From contig CAUYUJ010017648.1 in NCBI GenBank assembly GCA_963575745.1, positions 62,001-126,000 of the forward strand: a DNA stretch of 64,000 nt, written 5' to 3'. Positions 51,326 to 61,470 of this stretch are shown here, one piece after another. The notes beneath the pieces were generated by a model. The model ran no database searches. It saw nothing but the letters and a program-made list of their open reading frames with translations, and was not told the DNA's origin. Numbering within the stretch: position 1 is the stretch's first letter; every line of letters starts with the position of its first letter. This stretch comes from Prorocentrum cordatum. Its lineage: Eukaryota; Sar; Dinophyceae; Prorocentrales; Prorocentraceae. The position numbers were made by a program, and so were the translations under genes.

Positions 51326-53170
51326 AGGTGACAGGCTGGAGGTCAGTCAGGGTGGGCATTTGATCTCAATCCCCCCCCCCAACATCCTTATAGCCCGCAG
51401 GGCGGTCGTATAGGTACTCGATGCGCACACATGCAAACAATCGTGTTGGGAGGAGTTAGGTACAGTGCCACCAGCCAAAACGATTCATTCCGTGGTCGTC
51501 TACGACAGTGACAATGCGGCAAGTGAACGCAATTGTGCCCTCTTCGTTGTGCTCGGCTGCTTGCGGCAAGCCCTACCATAGCGCCAGCGCAGTACAGTCA
51601 ACCCGCATTGCGAGGACGGGCAACCTTCCCAAGGGTACCCTTGCATCCTTGCCTCCTCGGTCTATCCTTGGCCACTCTCATTGGCCGCGCCCCGGTCGAA
51701 ATCTTCGAAATTGGATTCTAAGACCCTTGCAACCCTTGCATCCTTGTCGCGCATCCTTATGATATGGGCCGGCTGTAGTAGCGCAGGAGTGTGGATGTTG
51801 AGTTCTGCGACCGCTCCAGACCAGAACGGACGTGTGGGCGGGTCTTGTGGCCGTCTCGAGATCTTCTTGGGCCCCTCATGAGGACCTTGGGGCCGTTCTG
51901 GGACCTTCTAGACGTGTCTTGGAACTGCCGTGCGTCGTCCTGGTCTGACATCTAGCTGAATATTGTTGCAAGTTATTTGGGTCTCTCATTTCGTTTGCCT
52001 CCTTGGGTCTCGCGTGAGGTGTTTTTGGGTGCTTTCCTGAGATTATTGCTTGGCCCATGGAACCGATCCGCCACCTTGTCCTTGGGGGTCTCCAGCAGAA
52101 CTCAGGGGAACCTCCAGGTGTTTGGTGTGAGGTGTGTGTGTGTGGGGGGGCGCACCACGGTAAGCGCCTAGGATTGTACGGAGAATCTGACAAATCGGGG
52201 ATCTGAGCTCTGAGGACCCTGCAGTCGTTGTGTCGCTCACAAGTATATGAGCCTCGAGCTTCGTCACTTGCTCAAGGCACGGTGGCGGACTGGGCACAGC
52301 TTGAAGTTTCAGGAGGGTGATTGGGCCGTCTTTGGCGCTGGTCGTCGGACCTCGTGCACCCCGCTCGGGGCGGTTTTGGGCCGTCTTGGCTCCGTCTGGA
52401 GGCCGAAACTTGTGCCAGAGAGCATCATCGGGGAGCGTGTTTCGCGGTCCCCCGAGGCGAAGTGGAGGCCAATCTTGGGTACTTGGGTACCAACAGCAGG
52501 GCGCAAGCCTGCCCAACGGGGCAGAGGTGGGGCAGCACCTGCGCGCAGGGAGCTCTGAGGAAGAGGCGTAGTGGTCTGCATCTGGTCCGCGCGCGCGACG
52601 GCCGCCCCAAGGGGATCTGCCGTCCCAAGAAGGCCCCACGAGCGGGCGAAGGCCCGCCGGGAGCAGGCGAGGGCCCCCCCCCAAGGAGTGCGCGTCAGAG
52701 CGCGCCGGGCCCCAAGAAGGCCGCAGTGTTGCCACACGGCGGTGCCAAGGTGGCACAAAAGACAGCCTGAGCTGGTTCAAGACAGCTCGATGGGCTGCAG
52801 CGACGGCCCCAGGCGGGCGAGGCGCCTCTCCTCGGAGGCTCCCAGGCAGGGCCAGATTCACTATACCAACGTGCGTTTGTCGATGGTGCTGGGCCTTCCT
52901 GCCTAATATGGTGCTTCGACAGGCGTGTTGGCCCCCGAGGTAGCCCCAACAGGGCTCCTACACAGTCATGAGAGGGCCCCGAGACTCCCGAACAGGGCCC
53001 CAACAGAGGGCCCGAAGAGATCCCAAAGACGGCCCAAGAGCGGCCCTACATACAGACTGGCCTTCCGCTTGGACTCAAGCCATGCTGTTTCGAGCCGTTT
53101 TGTGGTTCAAGCAGATAGCGAAGTTAGCATTTTGCGCCACACTGAAGCCGCTACGCACCGGGCCGAACGG
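51326..53170. other. No gene seen
   Basis: Non-repetitive, with short TTGGGCC-type stretches (51840-51920). The expected next GOGAT exon, with an SE(V/A)G motif, was looked for here and not found. Confidence 0.5.
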
Positions 53171-53959
53171 ATGTCGAGCCACGCGCGGGTTGCTCTCTCA
53201 GCCCTCAGCGAGCCGCTCTCGCGAGCAAGGCCAGCGGTGGCCTGGGCAGAGGCGTCCAGCATGGCGCCCGCGCCGATGCAGCCCTCGGCCCCCAGGACGA
53301 CCCCTGGGCGCCCCCGCGCAGGCATGCTGCGCCATCCTACCGTTCCGCGCCCGCCGCCTGGCGGCCCCCCCGCTGGCAGGATCCGCAGGCCCCGGGGGCT
53401 GCTTCGCCAGCCCGAGCCTGCAGCCGCACCGACTCCCGGTCGCCGCCCCGAGGCGGAGGCGCTCGTCACGGGGGTCTCCGAGCCTCGCCCCGGCCACGGC
53501 ACGTCCGGCCGTCGCGCTGCGAGCCGCTTCCCGCCGCCCGAGCTGCTGCCCAGGACGGAGCTGGCCGGCAGTCTGGCGAGGAGCGGCCATGGGAGCAACG
53601 GCGAGGCGACCCCCGAACCTTTCGAGGAGTTGCCGCAGTCCTCCGAGGCGGGCAGCGGGCTCAGCCGGGTTGGCGCGGTCGCCAGCGAGAGGGCGGGCAG
53701 CCACCCCATTTTGCCGGGACTCGCCCGCCCCGCCGGCAGGCCCGTCGGGCCAGAGGGCACGCCACCCAGCTTCGACGACCGTGCGATGCAGCTCGGCCTT
53801 GAGCAGGCCAGGTGGCTCACGCCAGCACACGCCCATGCCGCGAGGGCCCAGGCGCTCGGCCGTGAGGAGGCGTCCGCCGTGGCCCACCCCAGCGGCGCCA
53901 GGAGGTCGCTGTCGGCGGTGGGCACCAGGCGCCCGCGCGGTGTGCTTCAGGGGAGCTGA
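53171..53959 (+). CDS. Doubtful Ala/Pro/Arg-rich open frame
   Basis: 262 codons from ATG, within a longer frame without ATG from 52925. It contains FDDRAMQLGLEQARWLTPAH near the end and is otherwise low in complexity. The opposite strand is open over almost the same interval (53107-53925), which points to GC-driven openness. No domain or motif is recognised. Confidence 0.2.
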   Translation: MSSHARVALSALSEPLSRARPAVAWAEASSMAPAPMQPSAPRTTPGRPRAGMLRHPTVPRPPPGGPPAGRIRRPRGLLRQPEPAAAPTPGRRPEAEALVTGVSEPRPGHGTSGRRAASRFPPPELLPRTELAGSLARSGHGSNGEATPEPFEELPQSSEAGSGLSRVGAVASERAGSHPILPGLARPAGRPVGPEGTPPSFDDRAMQLGLEQARWLTPAHAHAARAQALGREEASAVAHPSGARRSLSAVGTRRPRGVLQGS

Positions 53960-54920
53960 GGAGCCGCTCTGGACTGCTTGCCAGCCTGGAACAGGTCATC
54001 CCGACCTCGGCACCCCATCCCTGGGACTGGGCTTCTCAGCCGCAGGGGCAGGGGCAGGTTCGAGGCTGGCGCCTGGCCAGCGTGCAGTCGAGCGGCTGGG
54101 CGGTGTCCGGGGCCGCTGGCCGGGCCGCGGGGCATCCGCAGAGGGCAACCGCCAGGGTTTGTGCATCACCCGCGGGCCCGAAGTGGGCATGCCGGGCCTT
54201 CGACGACAGCACAGTCGAGCCGCGGTCGATCGAGGTGCCTCTCCGCTATCTGAAGCCAGATGGTTCGGCCAGGCTGTGGCCTGCCGGGCCGGGGCGTGGT
54301 CCCCGGGGCGTGGCCCCTATTCATCGCGTTTCGTATACTCGTCCCGTGTTGCTCCGTTTGTCTCCTTGGCTTGGCTGCTTCCTTTTTTGCATACCTGGCT
54401 CTCAGACCTATCGAGGGCAATTGCTTCGGACCACCGCCTCCCCCTGCCCTTTGGAGCTGCCCATGGTGCGGGCAAGATTTGTGACCCTGTCCACTGCAGC
54501 TTTGAGCTTCGGGCTCCCTCCCCCAGAAGCCAGGGGCGCACTGGATATGGATAAACATCTGGATCCTGGAGGCCCGACGTTCATCCCTGTCCAGTGCGCC
54601 TCGGCCTTGTGGCGCCCCTTCCAGGTCCGTCCAAGACGCACTGGATATGGATAGAAATCTTGCCCGCGCATGTGGCCAAGCGTTGGTTCAAATCTGGGCC
54701 AAGTTATTGGACTACGCGTTCCCCCAGCCGTTGTGGACGAAGTGGGGGAGGAGAGGGAGTCCTTGGGGCTCTCTCGGGGTCCCCTGGAGGCTTCCTGGGG
54801 GCCTCTTGGGGCTCCCGATGGGCCGTCTTGGGCCGTGCCAAGGCTGTCTTGGTCCGTCATGCGCTTTGAGTGGTCTTTCGGAGCCTCGAGGCCCAAGTCA
54901 TTAGCATGTTCACGTGCCGA
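53960..54920. other. No gene seen; short duplication
   Basis: GCGCACTGGATATGGATA / ACGCACTGGATATGGATA is repeated about 95 bp apart (54536, 54631). A CTTGGGGCC-type tract occupies 54755-54860. Confidence 0.5.
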
Positions 54921-55190
54921 GGAGGAGAGGAGGAGGGGGAGGAGGAGGAGGAGGAGGAGGAGGAGGAGGACGACGACGACGAGGAGAAGAAGGAGGAGCA
55001 TGAGCATGAGCACGAGCATGACCATATGCTTAAGTCAATGAATCCACCACAACACCTGAATTAAGCCTTGCCTCGGGTGGCCAGTTCGGCCTTGCTCAAG
55101 ATCTTCGACCAGAGCCCCTGGGAGATTCGACGCAAATACTCCGCCCTGGTGGGTGCCAGTCGATGCACACACACACACACACACACACTC
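54921..55190. repeat. (GGA)n tract and (CA)n microsatellite
   Basis: GGAGGAGGA with GAC and GAGCAT interruptions (54921-55025); ACACACAC at 55163-55188. They lie at the 3' edge of the decayed LINE. Confidence 0.9.
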
Positions 55191-58100
55191 TCTACCAAGG
55201 GCCAGCAGCTGCTGGGAACCGGAACTTCTACAACCTATACAATACCACTATCGCAAACCACTATGAAATTGCATCCGATGGGTCTGATGAAAAACGCCCC
55301 CCACTATGTGCAACTGGGCTAGGGGGGCTTCTTATTAATGACAGACTTTTAATTATCCTCGGGGGGGAAGCAGGCCGTCCTGAGTCACGAAGTCTTCGTG
55401 GCCTTCGAACCCTAGCCTCCGCACCTGGTGCATCTGCACCCAGTGTTGTCCATGCTGTGGTCCGAATGCAGAAAGGCGAGATAGGCAGCAGCAGGGGGCG
55501 GGGGCAGGGCGGGAACGGGTGGACGTTTTTCCATTGGTTCAGTCTGCAGCTTAGTCTCGTCTGCCATCGCGTCCAGAGTGGCGCGGGGAATGCGCATGCG
55601 CACGAGCCTGGGCGTCCTTTCTTCTTTCATGAGCACAGCATGGCGGGTTGCTTCCGGCAGGCGAGCCTCGACCGCCGCCTGCCCCGCCATTTCATCATCT
55701 ATGAGACTACCTGCTGCCATCCACCTCGGGGCTTTGCCCTCGACGATGTCCTGAGCAGACAGGTGCGAGTTCGTGAAGAAGGCTGAAATGGAATCGCGCA
55801 TTCGTTTTTCATGAGAAGGTTCAGAAGCGCCCACAGATCGGCGTCCTCACCTGCTGTCTCCTCGAACCTTCTATCAGACAAGCTTACAGCAAGGGGTTCG
55901 CAATCCGAAATGAAAGCAATGGATATTGTGGTGATCCAAACTGCTAAGAGCAAAGCGCGCAACTCGCCCCGAGCAGTCCTGGGAGCGGGCCTTGCACAGT
56001 CGAGGCGAGCTGCAATGTCGGCTCCAGCGCACCAGGGAAAGCAATGACCACTCCAACTTTCCGAGACAATATGCTATGTGTGTCGGGGCCTCCACTGGAG
56101 TCCCCCAGGCCAAGGAGCGGCGCCTGCTCAGGGCCGCCTGCCACGCAGCCCTCGACTATCTCTTCATTCTCAAGCTCCTCGGTGCCGACCCACTGTTCGA
56201 TCTCATTCGGCGCTTGGACGATTGCCCAAGGCGCTGGCATGCGGCCTCTGAGCCAGAAGCCCTGATACATGTCCGCTTGGGTCAGGGCCTGGGGGGCTGC
56301 GCTGCCCGCGTTGCATTCTCATGTCCACACTCGGTGGACCATGTCCTCTGGGGCCTTGTGACACCGCGGGCAGTCCACCGAGCCGTCGAACTTGCTCAAT
56401 GCATCCTATGTGCGTTGTCGGGGCTAGCGCCCTCCAACAGCACATGCCAACATGACCTCCGACAGCTGGTGCCCGTACCCAGGCACTGTGGCAAGCTGCT
56501 GCAGCAGGATCTGGTATCAGTCGCAGTCCACGCCCTGCGTGAGGTCCACGCCCTGCATGAGGCTCGCGCCGCAGAAGTGACGACTGGCCTCTTGCCACAG
56601 GTTGTGTCCCAGCGTCAGCTTGAAGTCATGAATGAAGCCTTGGTGCGAGTCCAAGGCGGCCAGTACTGGGTATAGTTCCCCCTCAAACTTCCACATGTCC
56701 CCGCAGGCTGGGTGGCTGGGGGGGCAGATCCCACGCCGTGGCCTGCTGCGGAGACCATCCCGCTTCGAGCAGGTGGAGGATGGTGTCCGTTCTGGGCCCG
56801 CGCACATGACGAACTCGTTGACCCTCCGGGAGCCCGCAAGTGCGCTTGTAGACTTTGTCCCAGGCCAGCCGCATTCCTGGCCGCGCGTCAGGCTGCTCCC
56901 GCCACGTCCATAGCCAGAGGTCGAGGGTCTCGACGGGTAGTTTCACTCTTGGGTCGGGGTCGCCAGCCTTGAGCGCCAGCAGCGTCGTCAGGCGGCGGCC
57001 CTTCGTCGGCGCGGCTAGGGCCATGCCCGACCGTCTGTGGGCGAGGGTCATCCTGCCTCCAGAGGTGCCGTAGGCCTGGTGCCCGTGCACCCCCGCCGCT
57101 TGGGCGCCCGACTTCTAAAACGCGCCCGTCGTGCGGTTCTTCTTCGACGCGAAGGCTGAGCAACGCACCGTGCCGCTCATGGCCTTCTGCTTCGCTTCTC
57201 TTTTCATTGTGGTATCCCTGGCCATGCGCCCGCCGCCGCCCAGGTCGATCCCCAGGTGCGTGGGCTGGAGCTTCGGCTGCGCTGCGAAGCCCGCCTGCTT
57301 GACCTTGCGCAAGACCCACATGGCATCCTGAAGCAACGAGCACACCATGACCAACTTGGGCGCCACGTTCAAGCTCTTGGCTTTGAGCTCGTTGCAGGCG
57401 TCTATCGCGCGCGTCGCGAGGCCCCGTCTGACCGCGGCGGCCCTCGGGCCACGCGACGATTGAGGAAGATCATCAATCCAGATGCGGTGCGCCATGCGGG
57501 GATGAGCGACCGCGTTGGCCGCCAATCCATCATGCGTCACTGACTTGGCGAAGCGCGCCCCAGCCCCGAGTCCTTGGACGACGCCCCGCGCGGGCTGGAA
57601 ACCTCGACAGGTCGCCCCCGGCTGCCCCGGCGCGCGCGCCGCCGCGCGCAGCAGAAGTTCAAGATAGAGGGTCCTTGGGGGGAGCTACAACTCCGACGCG
57701 CGCGACGCCAGCGCACGCCACGCTTCTGAAATCGCAGACTGCCTGGATGTCGAGAAGGTCCTCGCCACCGGCTGCCCCGAGGTGATGAGACACCTCCAGC
57801 TGCATCGCGCGAATGAATGCTTCCCTCGCACGGCCGCGCCCCAGGACACTTCGGCCTCTGCAGACCAGCTGCGGACCAAGGGCTCGCGAATGAGGCCCCA
57901 TTGCCTGCCGACCGTGGGCGCGAGCCCGTTGATGCGGTCTCCGCTTGATTTTTCGGTAACACTTGCCCCGCTGTGAGCAGGGCCTGGCCATGCCATGCGC
58001 GGTGATGCTCGCGCGCCTCGGACAGCCGCGTCAGCTTGGCGAGCGCCTCGTCAGGGAGGCTTTCAAAGTCGAGCGGGCTCAGCATGTCGACGCCTAGCCC

Positions 58101-61100
58101 AGCCTTGCCCTGCGCCTTGTAGAGCGCACGCCTTCTGTCTGAAGTGGAAATTGGTGGCAACAGGCTATCATTCCAGCAGCCTGGACCCTGGGGAAGGTCC
58201 GAGACATTTCGTTTTTTTTCCAGGGCTGACGGCGACCATGAATAATGCTATATCTTCGCTTTAGAATCTATGATATCCCTTGGATGGAAGGGAACCGTGC
58301 CCCCTTGATCGATCGGGGTCAAAGACTTACGCAGAGCACCGATGGATCCATCCTCAGTCATAATAGCTTTGAACTCCGGCAGACTTTTCCTGCGCTGCCC
58401 GACGCTGGGCCCCCCCCCCGTGATACGTTTGGGGTTGGCCTCGAAGCTGGTGAGCACTGGTGTTGGAACCCCTCCAGCAGCAGCCAATATTTTCTCCAAC
58501 TCGCTCCACGGCGGGCCCCGCCCTTCAGCGAGAAACCTCTGCGCGTGGTCTGGCCGTGGCCGATCAGCCAGATGTCTCGCGCGCGCCGCGACGTGGCGCT
58601 CATTCTGAACAGCGCAGTTGCCCTTCACCTGGTGCAACAGAGATCCCCCGAGCAGTGCGCTCAGCTGGGCCCGTGACCTGGTCTCGAAGGGGAGCCGCTC
58701 GCACCTTCTGCGGCATTTTGGCAGTTGTGACCGGCCACTTTGGCCCCTCGGCGCGCGACGGCCCTCGGGGCAAGTCCACTCCATGATGAGAAGTGGCGGT
58801 CGGTCCAAGAGCTGACGCCCATGGGGCGTAGAGGCTTGGAATAGTGTCTCAAGCCGAGGTTGCATGAGCCGAACGGCCGAGGATTGCGGCAAAGCAGGAG
58901 CAAAGGACTGAGGCGAGGTGGCCCTTGAAATAAAACCTACGTCCTTCCGACACCTAGTCCAAAGATCAGAAGGGACGGCGAAAGACGGGGCCTTTCCAGA
59001 GAGCAAGCCCCTTCCAGCCCATGCCCCACGGGACCTCTAGCCCCGGAGGAATGCAGGGTCTGCGACTGAGGGTGGTGATGAGCAGGAGCAGGACGGCTCA
59101 TGGGTTCCACCCCAGACTGCATGGCTTTCTCACGCATGCCCATAGAGACCTCGTGAGACCTGCAGGTGGCCCAGGCTGGGGCGCGCGCGACCCTTGGGCG
59201 GTCGCTTGGCTAGGGCGCAAAGTGGCCGCACCTGGGCGGGGCGAGTCGGGGCGGAAGCTTAGTTCCTATGCCCACGGGTCCTTTTCTTCAGGCCACTCGT
59301 CAAAATTGAGCACATCAGAATCAGTCGCCCCTGCCCCGGAAACCCCAGCATTTTTCCCTGGACTCCGAAGTTCCAGGAGTCGCACTGGAAGCTCATGCTG
59401 GCAGCAATCCTCAAACAAGGGAGAGAACTGGGCCGCTCGCTTCGCAATTGCAGGCTGAACCTGGATTCGACGCTCAACGCTAGCATTGCAAAGCTTAGAT
59501 CCCTCAGTGGCCTCATTGCAGGGTCTGGGGACCTGCGGGAGCTTACTTTGTGTCTCAAGGATTCGTGTGAGCAGCTGTCCGCCTGACCTCCGCACGACTA
59601 TACATGCGGCTTCCATGGTGCAGGAATGACAGGACTAACAGCTGCAATGAATGGCACAGCGGACGGGCTGCACAAGAGATAATCGATGACCGTGCCCGAG
59701 CCAGGACTACACGTGACAGACCCTCTTGCATGTGACGTGCGATTTTTGACTTCTCACGTTGCCGCGGTGGCACGTTCAAGACGCAACCATCCAAGGGAGC
59801 TGGAGTGGAAACCAAGATCACTGCTAGTCTCTGAAACTTGCGGACACTGGCTCCTCTGAGCCCGAGACAACTGTGCGCGTGGAAGCTGATCATTTCTACG
59901 CTGAAACCTGAGAAGTGCACGACTGCGACTAGACAGTCGTCTAGACGATGTATGAGTGGGCGCCCGCAGTTTGCTTGCCGCCAGCTTGGCAGCAGGTTGA
60001 CGATCTGCAAGCGCCTGCGGGACATAACACCCGCCCTCGCTGGCGCGCTCCATCAGCGCCTCCCTGGCGGCGCCGACAACAGCCGGTGCTTTAGAAGATG
60101 CGCGAGCAGGGTCGGTGAACAAGCGAAGGCTCTTGCCCCGAGCCTTGGAATCATATTGTCTACATGCACCTGCATCATGGGCGCGAGTCTCACCCATGCT
60201 GTACAAACCGAGGCCGAACGACTGAGCCACGAACCAGTTCCACGACTTTATCCCCATGCGCGTGATGTTGACATAGAACAAGCGGCTATGCCTCCCCTCA
60301 GCGCCCTCAGGCGGCTCCGACTCGGCCCTGCGGCCTAGTCGCGAAGCCGCTGCATCGGCCTGGGGGGCGACACCCAGGCCCTCGCCGTTGTTCCTGCCCT
60401 TCTGCTGCTGGCTCTCTGCGAGGAGCTTCGCCCCAGAAGGCCGCTTGGCCTCCTCGGCTATCCTCTGCTTCTTCTCGTCCGCGTCCGTCTTGGCTTCGGC
60501 CTCGCCGGCCGCGGCTGGACATGCGGCCCGTCCAAGGGCGGCGGCGCCTGGGGCCCCCCCCTTCCGCCGCCTGCGGGGGCTGCGCCAGCGCCGCTTCGCC
60601 GCCGCCAGCCTTCGCCTGGCCGTCTCTTCTCGGCGGGGCGTTGCTGGATGTTGCGCCGCGCTCCTCCATGTGAGCCAGCCGTGCCGTCGCCTAGGCCTCC
60701 GTGGAGGCCATGGCGCCCTGCGTGGTATCCAAGCTCGCCGTGATGCCGCGCTGTGCCTCCTTCTCGTTCCCCCCGCAATCCACAGGGTCGATCTGGTCGA
60801 AGAAGCTCTGGTCCCAGCTGACCTGGAATATCGGCTCCGACGCGATGCCCACGCCATCGGCGGCCGCCTCCCGGGGCGCCATGCCTTCGGCGTGAGCCAC
60901 CGCCTTCGCCGCAGTCTTGCGGGCGGCGGCGACGTCGGCAACGGCTCGCGCAGCCTTCGCCTCCTTCGTTTCGGCCAGCTCCAGCTGCTTCTTCAGCCCC
61001 TGAGCGACTGGCTGTCCGCGTCTGTGCTCGGCGTCATTGAAGACATTTTCGGCGCGACGGAGAGCTTCGACGAGGGGCGGCTCGTCTCTGGGCTTCCCCA

Positions 61101-61470
61101 TCTCCGCCGCCGGCTTGTTCACCTGCACCTGCAAGCAGTCCCTGAGGGCAGGGTGCTCTGTCTCGTGCGGGGACTGCTGCAGCAGCGCAACCGCGCCAGT
61201 GCTCGCACCGCGGCGACCGCCGCCTTTGGCGCCGTCGCGGCCCCGGCCGCCTGCCCTGCGGGTCCCGCGAGGGGCCTCCAGCTGCGACCACTCGCCCTCC
61301 AGATCGAGGCCGAAGCTCGCGGCCCGCTCTCGAGGGGCGCTCCTGCCCTTGAACAGAGAGGCGCGAGACCCACGTCCTTTGCCTTTTTTCCAGCCTATCT
61401 TGGACAGCACGTGATTGCACTCGCATGCCCCGCAATTTGGGCACCTGCATCATGGCCCCCGCACCGTCGA
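55070..61470 (-). pseudogene. Decayed LINE-type retrotransposon, minus strand
   Basis: Conserved blocks of a second LINE family follow each other on the - strand in the right order but in changing frames. They are: ORF1-like block (61410-60691); endonuclease start FYVNITRMG...METRAHD (about 60280-60180); endonuclease middle (59616-59259); linker with EFKAIMTEDGSI (about 58380); RT start with GVDMLSPLDFESLPDEAL (about 58100); INGLAPTVGRQWGLIREPLV (about 57920); motif A region (about 57760); HRIWIDDL, equivalent of YADD (about 57480); thumb LTTLLALKAGDPDPRVKLP (about 57000); RNase H start LGLGDSSGG (about 56105), where the usual TDGSGG Asp is lost; RNase H end (55960-55560); and a CRCTRCGG zinc cluster (about 55425). 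Frameshifts between nearly every block show it is dead. The ends are approximate. Confidence 0.78.
60691..61410 (-). pseudogene. ORF1-like block of the decayed LINE
   Basis: An open block of about 239 codons with no clear ATG. It begins LSKIGWKKGKGRGS, is rich in Arg/Gly, then has a charged helical stretch around EALRRAENVFNDAEHRRGQ and an Ala/Lys-rich helix. Just upstream in the same frame lie CRCPNCGACECNH cysteines after an in-frame stop, resembling the zinc cluster of gag-like proteins. It precedes the endonuclease block, as in a LINE. Its product would be an RNA-binding ORF1 protein if intact. Confidence 0.5.

Noticed and set aside
53107-53925. 272-codon frame on the - strand opposite the 53171-53959 frame
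   Set aside because: Openness on both strands is an effect of high GC. Neither frame has motifs.
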